A DNA stretch of 8,024 nucleotides from Lachnospiraceae bacterium UBA3850. GTDB taxonomy: Bacteria > Bacillota > Clostridia > Lachnospirales > Lachnospiraceae. The notes under the pieces are model-generated. The model searched no databases, was not told the origin of the DNA, and saw only the letters and a list, made by a program, of their open reading frames with translations. The DNA lies in the NCBI GenBank assembly GCA_002392655.1, contig DGHK01000003.1, positions 357 to 8,380 on the forward strand, given 5' to 3'. The translations under genes and the position numbers were made by a program. Shown piece by piece: positions 1 to 6,715 of the stretch; within the stretch, counting starts at the first letter, position 1; every line of letters begins with the position of its first letter.

Positions 1-1037
1 TTACAAGAGCTAAGTTTGATGAGCTTACAGATGATCTTGTAGAGAAGACAAGAGGACCTGTTAATCAGGCTCTTGAAGATGCAGGTCTTTCAGCTAGCGA
101 AATCGATAAGGTTCTCCTTGTTGGTGGTTCAACTCGTATCATCGCTGTTAAGGATGCAGTTAAGACAATTACAGGTAAGGATCCATTCCAGGGAATCAAC
201 CCTGATGAGTGTGTTGCTATCGGTGCTTGTATCCAGGGTGGTAAGCTTGCCGGTGATGCAGGTGCAGGAGATATCCTTCTTCTCGATGTAACACCACTTA
301 CACTTTCAATTGAGACAATGGGTGGTATCGCTACACACCTTATTGAAAGAAATACAACTATTCCTACACATAAGAGCCAGATATTCTCAACAGCTCAGGA
401 TAATCAGGATGCAGTTGATATCAATATCGTTCAGGGTGAGCGTGAGTTTGCTAAGGATAACAAGTCACTTGGTAGATTCCGTCTTGACGGTATCGCTCCG
501 GCACGTAGAGGTGTTCCTCAGATCGAGGTTTCATTCGATATCGATGCTAACGGTATTGTTAACGTTTCAGCTAAGGATCTTGGTACAGGTCGTGAGCAGC
601 ACATCACTATCACATCCGGAACATCACTTTCAGATGATGATATAGAGAGAGCTATGAAGGAAGCTGCTGAGTACGAAGAGCAGGATAAGAAGCGTAAGGA
701 AGGCGTAGAAGTACGTAATGACGCTGATGCAATCGTATTCCAGACAGAGAAGGCTCTTCAGGAAGTGGGAGACAAGCTCAGCGGTGATGATAAGAAGAAG
801 GTTGAGGATGACCTTGCATCACTTAAGACTATCCTTGAGGGAACAGATATAGAGAATCTTTCAGAGTATGACATAGAGAAGCTTAAAGCCGGTAAAGAGG
901 CTCTTATGGAGTCAGCACAGCATCTGTTTGAGAAGCTGTATGAGCAGAACGGTCCTGGAGCAAATGCAGGAACTGGCGCCGGAACACCTAACTTCAGCGA
1001 TGATGATGTTGTAGACGGAGACTTTAAAGAAGTATAA
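1..1037 (+). CDS. dnaK: Molecular chaperone DnaK (Hsp70), 3' part
   Basis: ATP-dependent cytosolic Hsp70 chaperone that works with DnaJ and GrpE. The gene is cut by the left edge; its frame begins with the last two bases of a codon at 1-2, and 344 codons plus the TAA stop are visible. The fragment starts late in the nucleotide-binding domain. It shows the phosphate-binding VGGSTR segment (120-137), the conserved 'NPDE.VAIGA.IQGG' stretch, and the interdomain linker LLLDVTPL (276-299). The beta-sandwich substrate-binding domain follows, with [16 protein letters not shown], '[14 protein letters not shown]' and [10 protein letters not shown] helical lid comes next, then a Gly/Ala-rich tail ending in an acidic [12 protein letters not shown] terminus typical of bacterial DnaK. 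Two substitutions stand out: TRIIAV where TRIPAV is usual, and APARRG where PAPRG is usual. A full-length protein should have about 270 more residues upstream. HrcA/CIRCE control is expected for the family, but the promoter lies outside the window. Confidence 0.98.
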   Translation, partial: TRAKFDELTDDLVEKTRGPVNQALEDAGLSASEIDKVLLVGGSTRIIAVKDAVKTITGKDPFQGINPDECVAIGACIQGGKLAGDAGAGDILLLDVTPLTLSIETMGGIATHLIERNTTIPTHKSQIFSTAQDNQDAVDINIVQGEREFAKDNKSLGRFRLDGIAPARRGVPQIEVSFDIDANGIVNVSAKDLGTGREQHITITSGTSLSDDDIERAMKEAAEYEEQDKKRKEGVEVRNDADAIVFQTEKALQEVGDKLSGDDKKKVEDDLASLKTILEGTDIENLSEYDIEKLKAGKEALMESAQHLFEKLYEQNGPGANAGTGAGTPNFSDDDVVDGDFKEV

Positions 1038-1056
1038 TCAAAAAAGGTGATTAACT

Positions 1057-2223
1057 ATGTCAGAAGAAAGAAGAGATTTATATGAGGTTCTTGGAGTTCC
1101 CAGGAATGCTAATGATAATGAATTAAAGAAAGCATATAGAGTTCTTGCTAAAAAGTATCATCCGGATGCAAATCCGGGTGATAAAGAAGCAGAAGCAAAG
1201 TTCAAGGAAGCTTCTGAAGCATATGCTATACTTTCTGATCCTGCCAACAGGCAGAAGTATGACCAGTATGGTTTTGCTGCATTTGATCAGAACGGCGGTC
1301 CCAGTGGCGGCGGATTTGGATTTGATTTTGCTGATATGGGTGATATCTTCGGTGATATCTTCGGAGATATGTTCGGTGGTGGCTCCCGTTCGAGACAGTC
1401 AAACGGTCCTGTTAAGGGTGCTGATATAAGAACAACCGTCAGAGTTACATTTGAAGAGGCAATATTCGGTACACAGACTGAGATTGAGCTTCCTCTTAAG
1501 GATGAATGTCCTGTATGTAAGGGTAGTGGAGCTCAACCTGGTCATGCTCCTGAAAACTGTACTAAGTGCGGTGGTAAGGGACAGGTTGTTTATACACAGC
1601 AGTCGCTCTTCGGTATGGCAAGAACAGTTCAGACATGTCCTGATTGCACCGGAACAGGTAAGATAATTAAGTATAAGTGTTCTAATTGTGCCGGTTCAGG
1701 TTATGTAAAGAGTAAAAAGACTATTCAGATAAAGGTACCTGCAGGTATAGATAATGGTCAGTCTATCAGACTTCGTCAGATGGGTGAGCCGGGTATCAAC
1801 GGTGGAGAGAGAGGAGATCTTCTCGTTACTATCCTTGTAGACAGACATCCTGTATTTACAAGACAGGGTTATGATCTCTACTCAACAGAACCTATATCAT
1901 TTACTCAGGCTGCACTCGGTGGCAAGGTTACACTTACAACCATCGACGGTCCTTATAACCATGATATAGCTCCCGGAACTCAGACCAATACCAAGGTCAA
2001 GATAAAGGGGAAGGGTGTTCCTACACTTAAGAATAAGAATGTTCGTGGTGATCATTATGTTACACTTGTTGTTCAGGTTCCTGAGAATCTGACTGATGAG
2101 CAGAAAACTATTCTTAATCAGTATGAGCATGCTTCAGGTCCTGCTGTTAATCAGAGATCTTCAACGGATTCGGCCGGTGATTTCTCATTTGGCGGACACA
2201 AAAAGAAAAAGTTTAGAAAATAA
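1057..2223 (+). CDS. dnaJ: Chaperone DnaJ (type I Hsp40)
   Basis: Hsp40 co-chaperone that delivers unfolded substrates to DnaK and stimulates its ATPase; cytosolic. The 388 residues have complete type I architecture. The J-domain covers about 6-72, with HPD at 35-37. A Gly/Phe-rich linker follows (about 75-110), including an [12 protein letters not shown] run. The zinc-binding domain has all four motifs: CPVCKGSG 151, CTKCGGKG 168, CPDCTGTG 194 and CSNCAGSG 208. The C-terminal peptide-binding and dimerisation domains contain 'PGTQT...KIKGKGVP' and VRGDHYV (about 306-336). The tail is basic (HKKKKFRK). Length and motifs are normal for the family. The start is supported by an AAGGTGA ribosome-binding site six to seven bases upstream of the ATG. 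The gene lies only 19 nt after dnaK with no promoter between, so the two are almost certainly cotranscribed, and a strong terminator follows. Confidence 0.98.
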   Translation: MSEERRDLYEVLGVPRNANDNELKKAYRVLAKKYHPDANPGDKEAEAKFKEASEAYAILSDPANRQKYDQYGFAAFDQNGGPSGGGFGFDFADMGDIFGDIFGDMFGGGSRSRQSNGPVKGADIRTTVRVTFEEAIFGTQTEIELPLKDECPVCKGSGAQPGHAPENCTKCGGKGQVVYTQQSLFGMARTVQTCPDCTGTGKIIKYKCSNCAGSGYVKSKKTIQIKVPAGIDNGQSIRLRQMGEPGINGGERGDLLVTILVDRHPVFTRQGYDLYSTEPISFTQAALGGKVTLTTIDGPYNHDIAPGTQTNTKVKIKGKGVPTLKNKNVRGDHYVTLVVQVPENLTDEQKTILNQYEHASGPAVNQRSSTDSAGDFSFGGHKKKKFRK

Positions 2224-2240
2224 TATATAATCTTTCCATT

Positions 2241-2276
2241 AAATCCCGGTTTGTTTTCTTCAAGCCGGGATTTTTT
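2241..2276 (+). terminator. Rho-independent terminator of the dnaK-dnaJ operon
   Basis: Positions 2241-2253 pair with 2261-2273 (13 bp, one G-U pair) around a seven-base loop. The core is TCCCGG/CCGGGA and is followed by a run of six T (2271-2276). It begins 17 nt after the dnaJ stop codon. The hairpin is read directly from the sequence and is the strongest GC-rich stem in the window's intergenic regions. Confidence 0.93.
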
Positions 2277-2277
2277 G

Positions 2278-2286
2278 TGTTATAAT
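2278..2286 (+). promoter_or_regulatory. Extended -10 promoter for prmA-rsmE
   Basis: TGtTATAAT is a perfect extended -10 (TGn plus consensus TATAAT) two bases after the terminator T-run. No good -35 is visible: the hexamers at a 16-18 bp spacing fall inside the terminator arm and match poorly. That fits an extended -10 promoter. Transcription would begin near 2293, giving a leader of roughly 40 nt. The start point is inferred. Confidence 0.55.
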
Positions 2287-2320
2287 AATCTATGTTGTTA
2301 TAGAATTCGGAAGTAAAATT

Positions 2321-2327
2321 AGGAAGG
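2321..2327 (+). promoter_or_regulatory. Ribosome-binding site that decides the prmA start
   Basis: AGGAAGG lies seven bases before the ATG at 2335 but only one base before the in-frame ATG at 2329. The spacing favours 2335, which also gives the family-like N-terminus MIWTRFSI. Confidence 0.75.
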
Positions 2328-2334
2328 TATGATT

Positions 2335-3492
2335 ATGATTTGGACTAGATTCAGTATTGAGACAAGCACAGAGGTAGTTGATATTCTTTCTGAATTTTTA
2401 AGTGAGCTTGGAATCGAGGGTGTGCAGATAGAGGATAATGTACCTCTTACCGGAGATGAGATAAAGCAGATGTTTGTTGATATACCGCTTACTCTTGGTG
2501 ATGATGATGGTTCTGCTAAGGTTTCTTGTTATCTGGATGATTCTTATGATAAAAGCAGGATATCGGAGCTTAAAAAGAAGGTACATGATGAACTGATAAG
2601 GCTTTCAGAGTTTCTCCCTATTGGAACAGGAAATATAACGGTTGAAAATACTACTGATGACTCTACATGGAATGATAAGTTTAAGGAAAACTTTAAACCT
2701 GCTAGACTTTATGATGATATCGTTATTATGCCTGTCATAGATGAAGAATCAGATGTATATGATACTCTTAAGGCATATAAAAACCTAGAAGGCTTTGAGC
2801 TTAGAAGTGATGACAAGGTAATAAGGATTGAGACTGTAACAGCCTTCGGTACAGGAACTCATGAGACGACCAGGCTTTGTCTGGGACAGCTTCATAATTA
2901 TCTGTCAGAATGTGATTTGCAGTCTTCAAGTGACAAAAAGTCTGTTTTTGATGTTGGCTGTGGTTCCGGAATACTCGCCATAGCGTCGTGTTTACTTGGT
3001 GCAGGCTATGTACATGGCCTGGATATTGATCCTCAGGCAGTTAAGGCCGGTAGAATAAATGCTAAGGCCAGTGGACTTGATTCTGACAGGATTGAATTCT
3101 CCTGTGGTAATCTGCTTGCAGACAACAGGATAGCTGAAAACTTTCTGAGTGAAGGAGATAATAAAGCTAAAATGGAAAAGGCAAGTCTCGGTTCGGGGAT
3201 AGCTTCTCCTATAAATCCGGATAATGCTGCTATGATGGTAGATATTCAGCTTGGTGAGGCTGATCCTGTTCCCGCCAGAAGGTATGATATAGTTGTAGCG
3301 AATATTCTGGCTGATGTAATCATACCATTATCAACAATAATAAGAGATTATATGGCTGATGGTGGAGTCTTTATCACATCCGGAATCAGCGAGAGTAAGG
3401 AGGATGCTGTTAAGGATGCCCTTATTCAGAACGGGTTTCATATTGTGGATATAACACGTGAAAATGAATGGGTTTGTATCGTAGCAAAATAA
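2335..3492 (+). CDS. prmA: Ribosomal protein L11 methyltransferase PrmA
   Basis: SAM-dependent cytosolic enzyme that methylates amino groups of ribosomal protein L11. The product has 385 residues from the ATG at 2335; an ATG six bases upstream is too close to the ribosome-binding site. The N-terminal ferredoxin-like recognition domain (about 1-90) contains the typical 'LGIEGVQIED' stretch. The class I methyltransferase domain shows AFGTGTHETT (170-179), SAM motif I DVGCGSGIL (206-214), acidic motif LDID (229-232) and the substrate-loop motif VANIL (321-325). The protein is well above the usual length of roughly 290-320 residues. The excess lies mainly at about 268-315, between the strand after LDID and the VANIL strand: a polar insertion rich in Gly, Asn, Ala and Met. 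The frame stays open through it, so it is not a frameshift. prmA lies between dnaJ and rsmE, as is common in Firmicutes, and is probably cotranscribed with rsmE (29-nt gap). Confidence 0.96.
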   Translation: MIWTRFSIETSTEVVDILSEFLSELGIEGVQIEDNVPLTGDEIKQMFVDIPLTLGDDDGSAKVSCYLDDSYDKSRISELKKKVHDELIRLSEFLPIGTGNITVENTTDDSTWNDKFKENFKPARLYDDIVIMPVIDEESDVYDTLKAYKNLEGFELRSDDKVIRIETVTAFGTGTHETTRLCLGQLHNYLSECDLQSSSDKKSVFDVGCGSGILAIASCLLGAGYVHGLDIDPQAVKAGRINAKASGLDSDRIEFSCGNLLADNRIAENFLSEGDNKAKMEKASLGSGIASPINPDNAAMMVDIQLGEADPVPARRYDIVVANILADVIIPLSTIIRDYMADGGVFITSGISESKEDAVKDALIQNGFHIVDITRENEWVCIVAK

Positions 3493-3510
3493 TGCACCAA
3501 AGTATTACAC

Positions 3511-3515
3511 AGGAG
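3511..3515 (+). promoter_or_regulatory. Ribosome-binding site that decides the rsmE start
   Basis: AGGAG lies six bases before the ATG at 3522. Earlier in-frame ATGs at 3468 and 3492 overlap the end of prmA and lack a comparable site. RsmE proteins characteristically begin MHRF, as this start gives. Confidence 0.85.
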
Positions 3516-3521
3516 TTAAAA

Positions 3522-4328
3522 ATGCATAGATTTTATGTGGATGGTTGTTCTGATGCTGATAAACAGATAAGGATAACCGGTGATGATGTTAATCATATAT
3601 TAAATGTTCTTAGGCTTGGTTTGGGAGACGAGATAACCGTAAGTGACGGAAGCTCCAGAGACTTTGTTTGTTCTATAGCTGAGATAGCCTCTGATGGAGC
3701 TTCTTATATAATGGCCGACATAGTTGATATTCTCGATAACAATGCTGAACTTCCAGCGGATATCTATCTGTTTCAGGGCGTTCCAAAAGGGGATAAGATG
3801 GAACTGATTGTCCAAAAATGTGTTGAACTGGGCGTCCATGCGATAGTTCCCGTTATGATGGACAGAACCATAGTTAAATTTGATCAGGGCAGCAATGTAA
3901 AGGCTGATAAGAAGATGGAAAAAAGGCTTACGAGATATAACTCGATCTCTGAAGCTGCATCTAAACAATCCAGACGTGGTATCATACCTAAGATTATGGA
4001 CTATATGAGCATGAAGGATGCCATGGCTTTTGCTGAAGCTCATATGGATGTTATTCTTTTCCCTTATGAAGCTGCTGAAGGAATGAAGGAAAGCAGAGCT
4101 ATAATAGATGATGTTTGTGATCAGATACATAACAGAAATAAGGACGAGGCTTCGGAGAAACTGTCTATTGGTATTTTTATCGGTCCGGAAGGTGGATTTT
4201 CGGATTCTGAAGCTAATAAGCTTCAGGAAATTGGAGCCAGGACTATGTCGCTTGGTCATCGAATATTAAGAACTGAAACAGCGGGACTGGCTATTATGTC
4301 TGTGCTTTCGTTTGTTATGGATGATTAG
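3522..4328 (+). CDS. rsmE: 16S rRNA (uracil-1498-N3)-methyltransferase RsmE
   Basis: SPOUT-family enzyme that makes m3U1498 in 16S rRNA of the 30S subunit, using SAM. The product has 268 residues from the MHRFYVD start. An N-terminal PUA-like RNA-binding domain (about 1-70) contains 'HILNVLRL..GDEITV'. The trefoil-knot catalytic domain includes 'KGDKMELIVQKCVELGV' (89-105), the SEAASKQSRR element (143-152), GPEGGFS (221-227) and 'LGHRILRTETA' (244-254), the hallmark SAM-binding knot motifs. It is somewhat longer than the usual 245-250 residues because the loop between LFPYE and GPEGG (about 184-218) is extended and charged. It follows prmA by 29 nt with its own ribosome-binding site; prmA-rsmE is a conserved pair. 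No convincing terminator follows, only a weak A/T-rich stretch. Confidence 0.96.
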   Translation: MHRFYVDGCSDADKQIRITGDDVNHILNVLRLGLGDEITVSDGSSRDFVCSIAEIASDGASYIMADIVDILDNNAELPADIYLFQGVPKGDKMELIVQKCVELGVHAIVPVMMDRTIVKFDQGSNVKADKKMEKRLTRYNSISEAASKQSRRGIIPKIMDYMSMKDAMAFAEAHMDVILFPYEAAEGMKESRAIIDDVCDQIHNRNKDEASEKLSIGIFIGPEGGFSDSEANKLQEIGARTMSLGHRILRTETAGLAIMSVLSFVMDD

Positions 4329-4369
4329 AGAAAAATTATATTTTTTATATATCTACGTTATAGGAAATA

Positions 4370-4378
4370 TGATATAAT
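4370..4378 (+). promoter_or_regulatory. Extended -10 promoter for the surface-protein gene
   Basis: TGaTATAAT is a perfect extended -10 located 41 nt upstream of the ATG at 4420, in an A/T-rich gap. No consensus -35 sits 16-18 bp upstream. Transcription would begin near 4385, leaving a leader of about 35 nt with a strong AAAGGGGG ribosome-binding site (4404-4411) eight bases before the start codon. Start point inferred. Confidence 0.55.
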
Positions 4379-4419
4379 TAATAGGTAATTTTAATATCCA
4401 ATAAAAGGGGGTAAATAAG

Positions 4420-5451
4420 ATGGGAAGATTTAAAGGAAAAAGGATAATTGCGTTTGTACTTACGCTTTTTATCGCAGTAGGTGTTCTTGGATGGACAGGT
4501 CCTGTTAAGGAAGTTAACGCCGAAGAAGAGACATTCTATACTATTAGAATTGATGGTTTTTCTAATGGTGGATATGCTTATGCAGTTAAAGTTTTTACGG
4601 ATATAAGTTTTGACTCTAAAGGAAATGCGACATTTAAATTTGTAAAGGAGGCTATTCCTGAAGATCCTGATAAATATGATAATGAAAAGATATATCTATT
4701 AGATGATTATAATGAGGATAGTAATAATATAGTTCTTAATTATGCTAAGGGTATCGGTAAAAACCATATAGATAAGTTATATGGCCTAGAGGATAGTATT
4801 ACAGTAAACAAATCAGAATTCAAGTATGATAAAGAATTTAATGAATATGTAATATACCTTCACTTTGTATGTAATTATTATGATGAATGGGTTGACGGAC
4901 AGTATTTTGACGCAAACGGTTCAAGAGGATATGAAGGCATAGGTTCCTGGCAGGGATCAGGAAGCGGTACCTGGTTTCAGGATACGCTTGGCTGGTATCC
5001 TTATGACTGCTGGCTAAAGATTGATTCAGCTTGGTTCTATTTTAAACCTGATGGTTACATGGCTTACAATGAATGGTTTGAGGTTAACGGTTTTTGGTAT
5101 TATTTCAATGATTACGGAATTTATGAAACTAATTGCTGGATAGATGGATATTATATAAGTGAGGATGGTACACAGACATATGGTCCTACAGGAAGCTGGA
5201 ATAGCGACAGTACAGGATGGTGGTATAGTGATACATCTGGTTGGTATCCATCAGATACTGAAATTTCGATAGACGGTATATACTATTATTTCAAAGCTGA
5301 TGGATATATGGCTTGTAATGAATGGGTACAAACACCTTATGATAGAGAAGAAGGAAGTACTTGGTCTTATTTTGATGAAAATGGTCAATATAACGCCGAA
5401 AAGAGCGGATACTATGATGATACAAATGAATGGCATTATTTTAGTGAATAA
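4420..5451 (+). CDS. Secreted protein with cell-wall-binding repeats
   Basis: Probable surface or secreted protein of 343 residues; function unknown. A Sec signal peptide is clear: basic start (GRFKGKR), hydrophobic core (about 9-25) and a VNA site with likely cleavage after Ala34. Residues 35-155 are acidic, Lys/Tyr/Asp-rich and not recognised. From about 157 there are two modules of 83 residues with a choline/glucan-binding style: W-[VI]-D-G, GSW (175, 258), GWYP (191, 274), a Tyr/Phe-rich strand, and YFK-DGYMA-NEW (207, 290). Such repeats usually hold proteins on cell-wall polymers or glucans. No catalytic domain, LPXTG signal or transmembrane anchor is seen. The mature part has four Cys (151, 197, 239, 299). 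Base composition departs from its neighbours: by hand count 4621-4860 is 64 G+C of 240, against 56 of 120 in the desulfurase at 5641-5760. It has its own promoter and terminator and interrupts housekeeping genes. Confidence 0.85.
   Translation: MGRFKGKRIIAFVLTLFIAVGVLGWTGPVKEVNAEEETFYTIRIDGFSNGGYAYAVKVFTDISFDSKGNATFKFVKEAIPEDPDKYDNEKIYLLDDYNEDSNNIVLNYAKGIGKNHIDKLYGLEDSITVNKSEFKYDKEFNEYVIYLHFVCNYYDEWVDGQYFDANGSRGYEGIGSWQGSGSGTWFQDTLGWYPYDCWLKIDSAWFYFKPDGYMAYNEWFEVNGFWYYFNDYGIYETNCWIDGYYISEDGTQTYGPTGSWNSDSTGWWYSDTSGWYPSDTEISIDGIYYYFKADGYMACNEWVQTPYDREEGSTWSYFDENGQYNAEKSGYYDDTNEWHYFSE
4888..5385 (+). repeat. Two tandem 249-bp cell-wall-binding modules
   Basis: Coding repeat with a period of 83 codons. 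Unit 1 starts at the codon for Trp157 (4888) and unit 2 at Trp240 (5137). Landmarks in register are W-[VI]-D-G, GSW, GWYP and YFK-DGYMA-NEW, all offset by exactly 83 residues. After NEW, unit 2 gains about six residues (Trp226 corresponds to Trp315). DNA identity is only moderate, so the duplication is not recent. Confidence 0.8.
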
Positions 5452-5484
5452 AACTAAGTAACAATATTTACTGGATATTTAATT

Positions 5485-5540
5485 AAAAATGTCGTATTAT
5501 ACCAACTGTATTATTTCGGAAGGTATAATACGACGTTTTT
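5485..5540. terminator. Long symmetric hairpin terminator after the surface-protein gene
   Basis: Positions 5485-5503 pair with 5522-5540 over 19 bp with a single G-U pair (5490/5535), around an 18-base loop. The stem is bounded by five A on the left and five T on the right, so either strand would give a hairpin followed by a U-run. It begins 33 nt after the stop at 5451 and fits a bidirectional rho-independent terminator. GC content of the stem is low, and TATAAT occurs in both arms on opposite strands. Confidence 0.75.
5524..5529 (+). promoter_or_regulatory. Possible -10 element for the desulfurase-thiI operon
   Basis: A consensus TATAAT lies within the right arm of the terminator hairpin, 33 nt before the ATG at 5563. 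There is no TGn extension and no good -35 (ACCAAC at 17 bp spacing), so it is weak. It is the best candidate in the gap if the operon has its own promoter; otherwise the operon depends on readthrough. Confidence 0.3.
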
Positions 5541-5562
5541 ATTATGAAAAGGATATGATCAA

Positions 5563-6714
5563 ATGGAAATCTATTTTGATAATTCTGCGACTACAAGGCC
5601 TTATGATGAGGTGATTGAAGCAGTTGTAAACGCTATGAAAACAGACTATGGAAATCCCTCATCCATGCATCTTAAGGGACTTGATGCCGAGCATATAGTT
5701 AAGGACGCTGCCGGGTCAGTCTGCAGGATTCTTAAATGTCTTCCGGAGGAGGTTGTTTTTACCTCGGGTGGAACAGAATCAAACAATATGGCTATTATAG
5801 GTTCTGCTCTTGCCAAGAAACGTTCGGGCAGGCATATCGTTGTTTCATCTGTAGAACATGCATCAGTTTCTGCAGTTATGCAGTTTCTTATCAGAGAGGG
5901 CTATGAGGTTACTTACATTCCAAGTGATGAAAAAGGAATAGTTTCTCCGGAAGCCTTCAAGGATGCTGTGAGGGATGATACTATACTTGTTTCCTGTATG
6001 CATGTAAATAATGAGATAGGTTCAGTCATGCCTGTTACAGAGATAGCAAAAGCCGTAAAATCAAAGAATCCTAATGTATACTTTCATGTAGATGCTATAC
6101 AGTCATTTGGCAAGATAGAGGTTATTCCGAAGAATATAGGCTGTGATCTGCTCAGTGTATCAGGACATAAGATTCATGGTCCTAAGGGCTCAGGTTTCCT
6201 GTATATAAAGAAGGGAACACTTATCAGACCAATTATCTATGGGGGCGGTCAGCAGAAGAATATGCGTTCCGGTACTGAGAATGTTCCTGCTATTTCCGGA
6301 CTCGGAAAAGCAGTTATGCTTACATTTGCTGATTTTGATAAGAAGATAGAGCATATAAGAGCTCTTCGTGATAAGCTGATAAACGGACTTACTGAGATTG
6401 AGGACGTTTATTCAAATACAGATATGGAAAACGGTGCTCCTCATATAGCCAGTATAAGCTTTGTCGGAGTCAGAGCTGAGGTTATGCTGCATGCACTTGA
6501 AGATAAGGGAATTTATGTCTCATCCGGATCTGCCTGCTCATCCAATAAGAGTAAGGAGTCCGCGGTTTTATCTGCTATCGGACTGGATAAGAAGAGACTT
6601 GAATCAACACTTAGATTCAGTTTTGGTGAGGAGAATACTAATGATGAGGTTGATTATGCTATAGATACCATAAAACAGCTTCTTCCAATGCTGAGACACT
6701 ATGTGAGAGGATGA
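5563..6714 (+). CDS. iscS: Cysteine desulfurase (NifS/IscS family, NifZ-like)
   Basis: PLP-dependent enzyme that removes sulfur from L-cysteine as an enzyme-bound persulfide, releasing alanine. The 383 residues are a full-length class V aminotransferase fold. Visible landmarks: N-terminal 'YFDNSATT', TSGGTESNN (67-75), the PLP-stacking His in SVEHAS (His99), HVDAIQ with Asp177 and Gln180, the PLP-binding lysine in SGHK (Lys203), GGGQQ and RSGTEN (235-240), and the catalytic cysteine in SSGSACSS (Cys325). The start has AAGGA nine bases upstream. It is coupled to thiI downstream. In Bacillus subtilis the desulfurase next to thiI (NifZ) is the dedicated sulfur donor for ThiI in 4-thiouridine synthesis. 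That is the most likely role here, but a general Fe-S role (IscS) cannot be excluded from sequence; the symbol denotes the family. No iscU or iscR lies nearby. Confidence 0.95.
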   Translation: MEIYFDNSATTRPYDEVIEAVVNAMKTDYGNPSSMHLKGLDAEHIVKDAAGSVCRILKCLPEEVVFTSGGTESNNMAIIGSALAKKRSGRHIVVSSVEHASVSAVMQFLIREGYEVTYIPSDEKGIVSPEAFKDAVRDDTILVSCMHVNNEIGSVMPVTEIAKAVKSKNPNVYFHVDAIQSFGKIEVIPKNIGCDLLSVSGHKIHGPKGSGFLYIKKGTLIRPIIYGGGQQKNMRSGTENVPAISGLGKAVMLTFADFDKKIEHIRALRDKLINGLTEIEDVYSNTDMENGAPHIASISFVGVRAEVMLHALEDKGIYVSSGSACSSNKSKESAVLSAIGLDKKRLESTLRFSFGEENTNDEVDYAIDTIKQLLPMLRHYVRG

Positions 6715-6715
6715 G

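Noticed and set aside
318..1037. A separate 239-residue gene starting at the ATG at 318
   Set aside because: The ATG is an internal methionine of dnaK (IETMGG). The frame is open without a stop to the left edge and encodes continuous DnaK sequence.
1325..1380. Short tandem repeat in dnaJ (GGTGATATCTTC twice)
   Set aside because: It encodes the normal [12 protein letters not shown] run of the DnaJ Gly/Phe region, so it is protein-level repetition and not a DNA element.
2329..2334. prmA starting at the first ATG (2329)
   Set aside because: Only one base separates it from AGGAAGG. The ATG at 2335 has normal seven-base spacing and gives a family-like N-terminus.
3130..3279. Frameshift or pseudogene in prmA
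   Set aside because: The frame continues and motifs on both sides are in frame and intact, so the extra length is an in-frame insertion.
3468..3521. rsmE starting at 3468 and overlapping prmA
   Set aside because: This would add 18 residues with no family counterpart, while AGGAG precedes the MHRF start at 3522 at ideal spacing.
3600..4259. A 219-codon open frame on the minus strand opposite rsmE
   Set aside because: Its translation is Ser/Ile/Tyr/Arg-rich with no family resemblance, there is no sensible ribosome-binding site, and it lies wholly opposite a well-supported gene. It is a reverse-strand shadow of rsmE codon use.
4331..4352. Terminator after rsmE in the A/T stretch
   Set aside because: Only short A-T pairings are possible and there is no GC core, so I do not call a terminator.
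4420..5451. Evidence that the surface-protein gene is a transposon or phage cargo
   Set aside because: No terminal inverted repeats, direct repeats, integrase or transposase coding sequence is visible around it. The nearby palindrome at 5485-5540 is better explained as a terminator.
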